A stretch of 12,456 nt of DNA from Ruminococcus sp. UNK.MGS-30 (lineage in GTDB: Bacteria; Bacillota; Clostridia; Oscillospirales; Ruminococcaceae), in assembly GCA_000980705.1 (NCBI GenBank), contig LBCK01000010.1, positions 1 to 12,456 on the forward strand, in the 5' to 3' direction. Under the pieces are notes generated by a model. The model was not told where the DNA came from and did no database searches. It worked only from the letters and a program-made list of their open reading frames with translations. Of this stretch, positions 1 to 7,504 are shown one piece after another. The number at the start of each line of letters is the position of its first letter. Within the stretch, counting starts at the first letter, position 1. A program made the position numbers and the translations under genes.

Positions 1-137
1 CACTCCAATATCAGCATTTCAAAGAGCTTCCGGTCATCATGCACCGGAATGCCCCACTCCTCATCGTGATAACGAATGTAACGCTCATTTCTCGGATTTG
101 CCCAGCAGCATCGTATCTTACCATCTGCCCACTTCAT
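1..137 (-). CDS. tag: DNA-3-methyladenine glycosylase I, N-terminal 45 codons (cut by window edge)
   Basis: This is the beginning of a base-excision repair glycosylase that removes 3-methyladenine from alkylated DNA. The 45 visible codons begin MKWADGKIRCCWANP and continue through YIRYHDEEWGIP to DDRKLFEMLILE. This matches the Tag N-terminus from memory: an RCxW cysteine (C10 here), then the YHDxEWG block whose histidine (H24) is the second zinc ligand, then the KLFEM helix. The ATG at 137 is the only usable start, because the frame is closed by TAA at 165-167 and holds no other ATG, GTG or TTG between. A GGAAAGGCGG stretch lies just upstream as ribosome binding site. It follows hsdR in the same direction but is a housekeeping gene, so it probably marks the chromosomal edge of the island. 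The catalytic part lies outside the window. Confidence 0.87.
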   Translation of the reverse strand, partial: MKWADGKIRCCWANPRNERYIRYHDEEWGIPVHDDRKLFEMLILE

Positions 138-233
138 CCATATACCGCCTTTCCAAAGTTTATTTTACCACAATATTGAATATCCAAGGTTTATCTCGTC
201 GACAAGCACTTTCGTTCTGATCTACTGACAAAT
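138..233 (-). other. Intergenic region between hsdR and tag with a cas1-like fragment
   Basis: This 96-base gap holds the tag ribosome binding site and a short stretch copied from, or shared with, cas1 (171-195). In the minus-strand frame the gap reads IRTKVLVDEINLGYSILW and then stops. It also contains a near-palindrome around the GTCGAC at about 200. I see no T-rich rho-independent terminator for the hsd operon and no convincing separate promoter for tag. Confidence 0.6.
171..195 (-). repeat. 25-base near-copy of an internal cas1 segment (partner at 11881-11905)
   Basis: The plus-strand bases 171-195 equal 11881-11905 at 24 of 25 positions; the only difference is t at 190 against c at 11900, and the first 19 bases are identical. 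In cas1 the segment encodes ISLGYSIL. Here the same frame encodes INLGYSIL, is preceded by VDE, and ends at once in TGG TAA. The match stops abruptly on both sides. A rough chance estimate for a 19-base exact match anywhere in a window of this size and composition is below 1 in 1000, so it is probably a real relic or recombination trace. Its origin is unknown. Confidence 0.7.
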
Positions 234-3200
234 TTACGCAGCAATGGCATTAGCATTAACCTGCTCTATGGTTTTTCTGATTCCCAGCCATACATTTAAA
301 TCCGTAAATATGTCCACAATACTGCCCTGGTCCGTAAAAGGTGATTCCTGAAGAACCGAGAGATCCTTCAGCATCCCATTATGTACAATATATTCCACAA
401 TCTGATTCACAAAATAAATCTGTCTGCTGTCCAGGCAGGTATCATCCAGATATTGTGCAAAGGCAGCCTTAGCAACATTCATGTCAAGTCCTACAATCTC
501 ACGCACAAATTCTCCAAGTGGTTTTTGTCCGTATTCTGCCTCATAATCCTGCTTAGTTCCCACTTCGCTCCACAGAATTTTTTCCAGTGTTCTTACGTCA
601 TTACTGTCTAAAGGAATATTGGTTTTTAGCTTCGCTATCACGGCATTGTCCTGATGTTGACGTACATAATATTCAGCTTTTGCCTTATAATTTTTCAGAT
701 CATCATTTTCCAGTTCTGAATCCTTCCACTCCATGTTGAGAATCTCATCATCAAAGTTTGTGTCATAGATCATTCTGTCTGCATCCGGAATATATTTCAT
801 CAGATCGCGGAGATTTTCTCTGATATGCTCAAATTCAGGAATCCCTGCATTGTCCAGATATCCTCCATGAAGAATCTTGTCTATCAGTTCTGCCTGCATC
901 ATAATCTCCGGAATGTTAGAAATCCCTGCCAGTGCAGAAACCTTCTTCAGCAGATCCTTTCGACCACGTCCATATTTCTTTTCTGCCAGATACGCCAGTT
1001 CAATTCCATACAGAAGAGCATCAAAACGCAAAGCTTTCGCATCATCATTTTCAGGTCTAATCAATGGAGATAATTCATCCCGCACTGCCAAAGTGTCCTC
1101 ATAAGTAAGAACCTTATAATTTTCTTCAGCAGCATAAATATCCACATATTTTAAGTGCTGACGCACCGCAAAATTTTCTCGGTTTAACTCCTGCACCTTT
1201 CCAACCATATGCTCTACCAGAGATTTACGATAGGTAATCAATCGTTCTGTCTGATAAGCGGCTCCCTGCAATTTATAGGCAATCTCAAATTCCAGTTGAA
1301 AAATTGCTCCCTGAAGTGCGATCATATTTGCAGTGGCACGTCCTTTATTCATGCGGAAGAACTCAAAATTTCCACAGAAATCAAAAATATAGAATTTCTG
1401 CTTATCCTCTCCATCCATCAGGGCCGGGCACAAACGGGTACCTCGCCCGATCATCTGCCAGAATTTCGCCTTACTCATAACCTTTTTGAAAAATACCAGA
1501 TTCAAAACTTCCGGCACATCAATTCCCGTATCCAGCATATCTACAGAGATTGCTATCTGAGGAAGCTTCTTTGAATCCGAAAACTCATCAATCGCACTCT
1601 GTGCATATTTCAGGCGATTATCAATCACCATGGCATATCCTGTCAGATGTGGATATTCTTTTCCGAACACCTCATATATTTTCTCTGCATGACGGTGATT
1701 TTTCGCAAAAATAATGGTCTTTCCAATCTTGTTTCCATAATCTATCTTTAATCCGTTCGTCATCAGGATATGTAAAACCTTCTTTATGGTGTCCTCATTA
1801 AAAAGCCATTCATTTAATGCTGCTGAGCCAATACTGTCCGGCATTTCACCGTTTTCATCCTCAAAGGTATCCTCATAGGCTTCCTTATCTTCCGGAGATA
1901 ATTCATCATATACTATTCCATGCTCTATAAATTTCAGCGTAGTCTCCACAGACATAAAGTCAACCAGATAACCATCCTTTACTGCCTGCGCAAGCTCATA
2001 GCCATAAGTAGGAACACCGTTCTCCAGTTCAAAGATTTCATAGGTATTTTTGTCAATTTCATCTTTTGGAGTAGCTGTCAGCCCAATCAGCGGAGCATCA
2101 AAATAATTAAAAATATCCCTGTATTTATTGTAAATGGAACGATGTGCTTCATCACAGATCACCAAATCAAAATGTCCGCAGGTAAACAATTTTCCCTCTT
2201 TGTCCTGAATCGTATCTATACAGTTTATCATGGTCTGATAAGTAGAAAAAACACAATGAGCTGCATAGTTATCTTTCTCTTCGCACAAATTTGTAACAGA
2301 TAAATCCGGCAGCAAATTGACAAAGCTTCGCTTAGCTTGTGTTACCAGTGAATTACGATCTGCCAGGAAAAGAATATTTTTTACCCATCCCTGCTCTGAC
2401 AATACCTTGCAAAGTGCAATAACTGTACGTGTCTTTCCCGAACCTGTAGCCATAACAAGGAGAGCTTTTCTGCGATTTCCGGTGTCAAAACTGTCACAGA
2501 CTGCCTTAATCGCAGCCTCCTGATAATATCGTCCTGCTATGTTTTTGTCTATGGAAATCTGTCCCAAACCTGAGCGCATCTGTCTGAGATTAAACAATTT
2601 TTCCAGATCCCGTTTGGAATAAATTGCTGCAATTTTTCTCTCCGGATACTGGTTATCACAGATACGGACATCAAAACCATTGGTGAGAAATACTACCGGT
2701 CTTCTGCCTTGTTTCTGCTCAATCAGATCAGCATATAGCTTCGCCTGCTGCCTGCCCTTTGCCACATCTGCACAGGTTCTCTTGGCTTCTATCACAGCCA
2801 GGATCTTACCATCATCACCAAGGAGAACATAATCTGCATATCCGACCTGTGACTTATTTGGCATACCCGGAATTCTGTATTCATTCATCCAGTTCTGTCC
2901 CTCAGTCCATCCGGCATCCTGCAACATAGAATCAATGTAAATCTTTCGGGTTTCATATTCTGAAATATCCAGTGGTTTAGTCACGTATGTCTGCTGCTGT
3001 TCTTCACGACGGGCAGTCAGTTCTTCCCTCAGGGCAGCATTTTCCTTTAACAATTGTTCCAGTTTCAGATCAGTTTCTGACTGACCAGCCCGATCGCCGA
3101 CCGGCTGACTAACTGACTGGTCCGCTGTATGAACAGAGTTTTCCTGCAATAATGTAGAATCATAATTGCTGGCAGTGTAATGATCTGCGTAACAATAAGC

Positions 3201-3563
3201 AACAAAATCCAGAAAAATATATAGATTTTGCAGACACAATTCTGCCTGTTCCTTCTTTACTTTCTGACCGATATGAGCTGCAAAATTACCTGTTTTGCGT
3301 ATAAATTCCATACGTTTCAAAAGATCTGCATCAATAATATCCCTGAATTCATCTGTACTCATCAGACTAACCAGTCTGTCATCCCATGGCATGACAAGGG
3401 CACTGTCTACAGAATACATCCATTTGACAGCAAATTCCATTGCCCGCCTGCAGTTAAGCACAGATGCAGCATAATCCAACTGAAAAATCCTTTCCGCAGA
3501 GATTGCTACATCTGCAAAATCTTTAAACTTTGGTTCATTTTTCAGGAAATCAAAATTAGTCAT
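234..3563 (-). CDS. hsdR: Type I restriction enzyme, R subunit (HsdR)
   Basis: HsdR is the motor and nuclease of a type I restriction complex: it translocates DNA using ATP and cuts unmethylated DNA far from the recognition site. The 1109 residues show, in order: a DUF4145 domain at about 20-120 with the GNFAAH motif at 92-97; a flexible linker and a predicted coiled coil at about 163-192; a PD-(D/E)xK nuclease with D244 and E259-x-K261 (AVIEAKR); a superfamily 2 helicase with Walker A ATGSGKT (372-378), DEAH (471-474) and TATP (496-499); motif VI QMIGRGTR (703-710); and a long C-terminal region of the kind that docks on HsdM. The length is normal for an EcoEI-like R subunit. The ATG at 3563 follows GGGAGG with a 7-base spacer. 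It is the last gene of the hsd operon, 41 bases after the 153-residue gene. All key motifs look intact, so it should be active. Confidence 0.97.
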   Translation of the reverse strand: MTNFDFLKNEPKFKDFADVAISAERIFQLDYAASVLNCRRAMEFAVKWMYSVDSALVMPWDDRLVSLMSTDEFRDIIDADLLKRMEFIRKTGNFAAHIGQKVKKEQAELCLQNLYIFLDFVAYCYADHYTASNYDSTLLQENSVHTADQSVSQPVGDRAGQSETDLKLEQLLKENAALREELTARREEQQQTYVTKPLDISEYETRKIYIDSMLQDAGWTEGQNWMNEYRIPGMPNKSQVGYADYVLLGDDGKILAVIEAKRTCADVAKGRQQAKLYADLIEQKQGRRPVVFLTNGFDVRICDNQYPERKIAAIYSKRDLEKLFNLRQMRSGLGQISIDKNIAGRYYQEAAIKAVCDSFDTGNRRKALLVMATGSGKTRTVIALCKVLSEQGWVKNILFLADRNSLVTQAKRSFVNLLPDLSVTNLCEEKDNYAAHCVFSTYQTMINCIDTIQDKEGKLFTCGHFDLVICDEAHRSIYNKYRDIFNYFDAPLIGLTATPKDEIDKNTYEIFELENGVPTYGYELAQAVKDGYLVDFMSVETTLKFIEHGIVYDELSPEDKEAYEDTFEDENGEMPDSIGSAALNEWLFNEDTIKKVLHILMTNGLKIDYGNKIGKTIIFAKNHRHAEKIYEVFGKEYPHLTGYAMVIDNRLKYAQSAIDEFSDSKKLPQIAISVDMLDTGIDVPEVLNLVFFKKVMSKAKFWQMIGRGTRLCPALMDGEDKQKFYIFDFCGNFEFFRMNKGRATANMIALQGAIFQLEFEIAYKLQGAAYQTERLITYRKSLVEHMVGKVQELNRENFAVRQHLKYVDIYAAEENYKVLTYEDTLAVRDELSPLIRPENDDAKALRFDALLYGIELAYLAEKKYGRGRKDLLKKVSALAGISNIPEIMMQAELIDKILHGGYLDNAGIPEFEHIRENLRDLMKYIPDADRMIYDTNFDDEILNMEWKDSELENDDLKNYKAKAEYYVRQHQDNAVIAKLKTNIPLDSNDVRTLEKILWSEVGTKQDYEAEYGQKPLGEFVREIVGLDMNVAKAAFAQYLDDTCLDSRQIYFVNQIVEYIVHNGMLKDLSVLQESPFTDQGSIVDIFTDLNVWLGIRKTIEQVNANAIAA

Positions 3564-3604
3564 ACTGACACCTCCCGAATCTCATGTGTTTTCACCCATT
3601 GTTT

Positions 3605-4066
3605 TTATAACATCTTATTTTCTCTGTAACTTTCAAAAATATAAGATGGATTTTCGTAGTAGACACTACTGTTATAATCATCTATTTTTTCGCTGATAAA
3701 AGAATTATAAACCTTGATCAGTGCATCAACTATCTCAATTTTCTCGCTGGCAGCTACTTGTTTTATCAAGCGTTTATATACTTTTCCAATATCCCAATGA
3801 GAGGGAATTGAATATTTGCATTCCTTTACATTATCGAACGTTCCTGTTGGTATGTGCGCCTCTGCAATAAAATCTTCACTGACCTGTTCAATATTATCAC
3901 AATGATACACATCTGCCAGATCATAGATTTTATCCAGACGTTTTCTGCCTAATTGATTTACTACATCTGCACGAATATTCTTCGTTTTCCGCGAAATATA
4001 ATCAATCAGACTGCAAGTGTAAAACAGGTCATTATCTTTCTTATCTTCCCGTCCGAGTCCTACCAT
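3605..4066 (-). CDS. Hypothetical protein of the type I RM operon (153 aa)
   Basis: I do not recognise a named family. The 153 residues are hydrophilic and look mostly helical, with no signal peptide and no membrane segment, so the protein is probably cytoplasmic. Recognisable blocks are LFYTCSLIDYISRKTKN near the N-terminus, KIYDLADVYHCDNIEQV in the middle, and SHWDIGKVYKRLIKQV followed by ALIKVYNSFISEKIDDYNSS towards the end. From memory, similar small proteins occur in Firmicutes next to toxin-like genes, but I cannot name one with certainty. The ATG at 4066 has GTGAGGTG just upstream and overlaps a TAA of another frame (TAATG). It sits between fic and hsdR in the operon, so an antitoxin, adaptor or Fic-regulating role is possible but only an inference from position. 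Confidence 0.8.
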   Translation of the reverse strand: MVGLGREDKKDNDLFYTCSLIDYISRKTKNIRADVVNQLGRKRLDKIYDLADVYHCDNIEQVSEDFIAEAHIPTGTFDNVKECKYSIPSHWDIGKVYKRLIKQVAASEKIEIVDALIKVYNSFISEKIDDYNSSVYYENPSYIFESYRENKML

Positions 4067-4126
4067 TAAAGCACCTCACAATCCCTGTATTCCAGACATT
4101 TTAATGCATCTTTCGTACAAAATGCA

Positions 4127-4858
4127 TTATCCCATAAAATATTTACACTGCTGATAATATTCCTCAACTTCTTTCTGCATTAATGAGACAAGCTTGCGTA
4201 CTTTCTGCTCTTCTCTATATTGTTTCAGCCCATCAATATATTGACTTCGATTCTCATCCAATACAATGAAAGGAAGAATATCCGGGTTCTTTAGACTTTC
4301 CCGAAACATGATCATCCTTCCGGTTCTTCCATTTCCATCCTGGAAAGGATGAATCGCCTCATATCTGGCATGAAATTCTGCAAGAGTTTCCATATTTTTA
4401 TTCTGTTCCCTGTACCACTTTAGTAATTGGTTCATTTCCGTCTCAACATCCTGTGGCAGCGTTGTTCGATACATTCCTACCATGTTTGGACGCTTTTTAT
4501 AATCACCAATTGCATATCCATTCGCTCTGTCTTCGAATACTCCGGTCTTTAATTCATAATGCAGATGTTTGATTAGTTCCGGTGTCAACTCTTCATCAAG
4601 GGTATCAAGCATGTAATTGAACATAAGAAAATGGCCATTCATTTCTTCAACATCTTTGGCTCTGTAATAGTCATCACTTTGAGGTAATGTTCCATTGTCA
4701 AAGAGAGAGGCTGTCTGTTCCGGAGTAAGTGTGCTTCCTTCAATTTTATTGGAATTATATGCCATGGCACGCTGTGTGTAAGCATATACACCAGATCTGT
4801 CAAAGCGTTTCCGTTCAATTATAAATCTCTCAACCAACCATTGTTTGTAATCCTTCAC
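4127..4858 (-). CDS. Fic family protein, probable AMP transferase (second Fic of the hsd operon)
   Basis: Fic enzymes usually move AMP from ATP to a hydroxyl side chain of a target protein. The catalytic motif HPFQDGNGRTGR is complete at residues 170-181, with the catalytic H170. An SNKIEG sequence at 36-41 fits the inhibitory motif (S/T)xxxE(G/N); its glutamate (E40) normally blocks ATP, so the enzyme should be self-inhibited by an N-terminal helix. No extra DNA-binding domain is seen; 243 residues is a compact single-domain Fic. The start is GTG at 4858, preceded by GGAGGG with a 7-base spacer, and this ribosome binding site overlaps the hsdS stop (TAGGAGGG). Twelve bases separate the two genes, so they are cotranscribed and probably translationally coupled. 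The target is unknown. By context it may serve as an abortive-infection effector or modify the restriction complex. Confidence 0.94.
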   Translation of the reverse strand: MKDYKQWLVERFIIERKRFDRSGVYAYTQRAMAYNSNKIEGSTLTPEQTASLFDNGTLPQSDDYYRAKDVEEMNGHFLMFNYMLDTLDEELTPELIKHLHYELKTGVFEDRANGYAIGDYKKRPNMVGMYRTTLPQDVETEMNQLLKWYREQNKNMETLAEFHARYEAIHPFQDGNGRTGRMIMFRESLKNPDILPFIVLDENRSQYIDGLKQYREEQKVRKLVSLMQKEVEEYYQQCKYFMG

Positions 4859-4870
4859 AAATCTTCCCTC

Positions 4871-5974
4871 CTACCCGAAATATTCCTGCATTAACGAATC
4901 AAATAGCATCTGGGTTTTGTTCAATGCTTTTTGAATCTCAACTTTAGATTTGTCGACTTGAGTGACGAAGTCTGCAAACTGATTCTGAAGTTCAATTGGT
5001 GGTGTCATCACATTTAACTTTTTGGTCATAGATATCGACAGATACGCAACAGTTGACCCCGCCTGTAATGAATCAATTTGTTTTCTAAATCCTGGCATTT
5101 CAAATAAACATGAAATATATAATGGAGTAATTCTTTCATCGTATTTTGATAGCCACGTAATCATTCCATCTTGAAAATAAAATTCATCTTCATCTTGAAT
5201 AATATAGCATCTTCCCAGAGTTCCTCTTGCTGTAAGCAAGATGTCACCTCTTACTGGCACTAACCCTTGCTTTTTAAGCTTTCCAAAGAGTTCTTCTGGA
5301 ATAAATAAGTCACAATCTTTTGAACCTGTATCCATTCTATTAACCAAATCTGAAATTCTAAGAAATGGAATGCCTGTTAAACTTTGATCATTCTGATATA
5401 TACGCTTACTAGATCCAATCTCACATAATTGCTCCATTTTATACTCATTCCATTTTTTTTCGTTAATATCTGGATTTCCAAACATCTCGACAAATCGGGC
5501 GTTCACCAGCTCATCTAACTTCAAAATCTCATTATTACTTAAGCTTAATAGTTGTTTTGCTTTTTTCAAAATATTAACTATCTTCTTTTGTGCATCAACA
5601 GAGGGTAATTCAATCAAAGCATCTGTAAGGTTTCCCAATTTTATATATTTAATTACTCCACCAATAGCTTGTCTTCTAAGCTCTTTAATATAGCCTTCCA
5701 TAAAATAGTAAAGATATGGCATATATAATTGTCCACCGCTATTATCCTCAATAATGTACGTACGTTGATAAGCATCAAATTTTCCGTTATAATACTTGAC
5801 ATTCAAATCACCATTGCCAGCTACCAGAACACATTCACAATCATATGAATAATTAGATATCTTTAATGGTTCTCTTGAACAAGTAAAAAAAGGATATTGT
5901 CCATCTTCTGACGAGGCATTTGCATCAAGTTTACCAGTCTTTATTTTAGTTAAATCTCCCAGTTTTACTTTCAC
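4871..5974 (-). CDS. hsdS: Type I restriction enzyme, specificity subunit (HsdS)
   Basis: HsdS chooses the DNA sequence recognised by both the methylase and the nuclease. The 367 residues have the usual two-fold layout: target recognition domain 1 at about 1-123, a helical spacer at 126-165, target recognition domain 2 at about 176-325, and a C-terminal helix at 326-365. The two helices echo each other: LPSVDAQKKIVNIL against PPIELQNQFADFV, and LVNARFVEMFG against FDSLMQEYFG. The start is GTG at 5974, with GGGAG about ten bases upstream and the hsdM stop 23 bases before it. The gene is AT-rich: counted 60-base lines at 5641-5820 have 30-33% G+C, against 43-47% in hsdM at 6901-7020. This suggests recently exchanged recognition domains. 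No partial hsdS copies or inverted repeats for phase variation are in the window. The target sequence cannot be read from the protein. Confidence 0.95.
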   Translation of the reverse strand: MKVKLGDLTKIKTGKLDANASSEDGQYPFFTCSREPLKISNYSYDCECVLVAGNGDLNVKYYNGKFDAYQRTYIIEDNSGGQLYMPYLYYFMEGYIKELRRQAIGGVIKYIKLGNLTDALIELPSVDAQKKIVNILKKAKQLLSLSNNEILKLDELVNARFVEMFGNPDINEKKWNEYKMEQLCEIGSSKRIYQNDQSLTGIPFLRISDLVNRMDTGSKDCDLFIPEELFGKLKKQGLVPVRGDILLTARGTLGRCYIIQDEDEFYFQDGMITWLSKYDERITPLYISCLFEMPGFRKQIDSLQAGSTVAYLSISMTKKLNVMTPPIELQNQFADFVTQVDKSKVEIQKALNKTQMLFDSLMQEYFG

Positions 5975-5997
5975 CTAATCTTATCTCCCTATAAATG

Positions 5998-7503
5998 TCA
6001 TTTTAATCCCAACAACTCTTCCAAAGCCTGCATTTCTTCTCCAATTTTCATCTCAATTTCATGCAGTTCTGTCATGATTTCCTGTGTTGATGGGTATTCT
6101 ACTGGTACATATTCGATTTCTTTGTATTTGTTAATGCTCAGATCATAGCCGTTTTCTGCAATTTCTTCTTTTGGTACAAAGAAACTCTGCTCTGTGCGTT
6201 TACGGTCAATCTCTTTATCCAGGTTTCTGAAACGCTCTATGATATCCGGAATGTCATTTTCTTTCGTTTCTGTTCTCTTATCATCAAGGCTAAAACCATC
6301 CGCTTTCATATCATAAAACCAGACTTTATCAGTTCCACCATGTCCGGTTTTAGTAAAAATCAAAATAGCTGTAGATACTCCTGCATAAGGTTTAAACACG
6401 CCGGAGGGCATGGAAATCACTGCTTCCAGACGGTTTTCTTCTACCAGGGCTTTTCTTATGGCTTTATGGGCAGTTGAGGAACCAAACAGCACTCCGTCCG
6501 GTACAATACATGCACATCTACCACCAATTTTCAGCATACGGATAAACAATGCAAGAAACAGTAATTCTGTTTTCTTTGTTTTACATACTTTCAATAAATC
6601 TGCGCTTACAATATCGTAATCCAGACTTCCCTTAAATGGCGGATTAGCCAGAATCAGGCTGTATTTTTCCTTATCTGTATTTTGATCAGACAGGCTGTCT
6701 CTGTACTCAATATATGGATTCTCCACACCATGGGTCATCATGTTCATTGCGCCAATCCGAAGCATGGTCCTGTCCATATCATAACCATGGAACATGTGAT
6801 TCATATAATGTTCCTTGTTCTGTCTGTCAAAAAGAACTTCCTGTTTTTTTCTATCTCTCAGGTATTCACTTGCGGCAACCAGAAAACCAGACGTACCGCA
6901 CGCCGGATCACAGATGATTTCATTTGCCTTAGGATTCATCATTTCCACCATCATTCGGATAATGTGTCTCGGTGTACGAAACTGACCATTTACACCTGCC
7001 GTAGCAAGTTTGGAAAGCAGATATTCATATACATCTCCCCGGGTGTCTGCTGACTTAATCTGTTCCATCTGCTCATAAATGGCATCCATAGTAGTCACAA
7101 TCTTATCCAGCATCAAAGGAGTCGGTACTTTAAAAATGGCATCTCCCATATATTTGGAATAGGCACTTTCCTTATCTCCATGGAGATTTTTTATAAATGG
7201 AAATACCCACTCCTGCATAGTGCTATACATTTTTGCAGCAGGAAAATCATGAAAAGTACTCCATTTCAGCTGGCTTCCATCAATTTTTCGGTCTCCAATC
7301 TGTATTTCCCCGGCAAATATACTCTTATGTGGCAAACCAAGCATTGCCGCCTCTTTTGCACGGACATTGTCTGCATCATCCAGATCGCGGATAAACATCA
7401 GATATGTCATCTGCTCAATTACATCCAGTGGATTAGTCAGTCCTCCTGTCCAGAATATTTCCCATAAATTATCAATTTTACTTTTTAATTCTCCGGTAAC
7501 CAT
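5998..7503 (-). CDS. hsdM: Type I restriction enzyme, methylase subunit (HsdM)
   Basis: HsdM is an N6-adenine DNA methyltransferase that uses S-adenosylmethionine to protect host sites and forms the core complex with HsdS. The 501 residues contain an HsdM N-terminal helical domain (about 5-145), the SAM-binding motif I DPACGTSGF at 199-207 and the catalytic motif IV NPPF at 287-290. The C-terminal part (about 460-501) is helical and likely contacts HsdS. The ATG at 7503 comes one base after the TGA stop of the upstream fic gene, with AGGGAG inside the end of fic as ribosome binding site; this implies translational coupling. Length and motifs are normal for the family and nothing appears damaged. 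Confidence 0.97.
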   Translation of the reverse strand: MVTGELKSKIDNLWEIFWTGGLTNPLDVIEQMTYLMFIRDLDDADNVRAKEAAMLGLPHKSIFAGEIQIGDRKIDGSQLKWSTFHDFPAAKMYSTMQEWVFPFIKNLHGDKESAYSKYMGDAIFKVPTPLMLDKIVTTMDAIYEQMEQIKSADTRGDVYEYLLSKLATAGVNGQFRTPRHIIRMMVEMMNPKANEIICDPACGTSGFLVAASEYLRDRKKQEVLFDRQNKEHYMNHMFHGYDMDRTMLRIGAMNMMTHGVENPYIEYRDSLSDQNTDKEKYSLILANPPFKGSLDYDIVSADLLKVCKTKKTELLFLALFIRMLKIGGRCACIVPDGVLFGSSTAHKAIRKALVEENRLEAVISMPSGVFKPYAGVSTAILIFTKTGHGGTDKVWFYDMKADGFSLDDKRTETKENDIPDIIERFRNLDKEIDRKRTEQSFFVPKEEIAENGYDLSINKYKEIEYVPVEYPSTQEIMTELHEIEMKIGEEMQALEELLGLK

Positions 7504-7504
7504 A

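Noticed and set aside
206..224. An 11-base match to the 3' end of cas2 (TAGATCAGAAC, 11166-11176) close to the cas1 fragment
   Set aside because: It is short, in the opposite orientation relative to the cas1 fragment, and of a length expected by chance in a window of this size.
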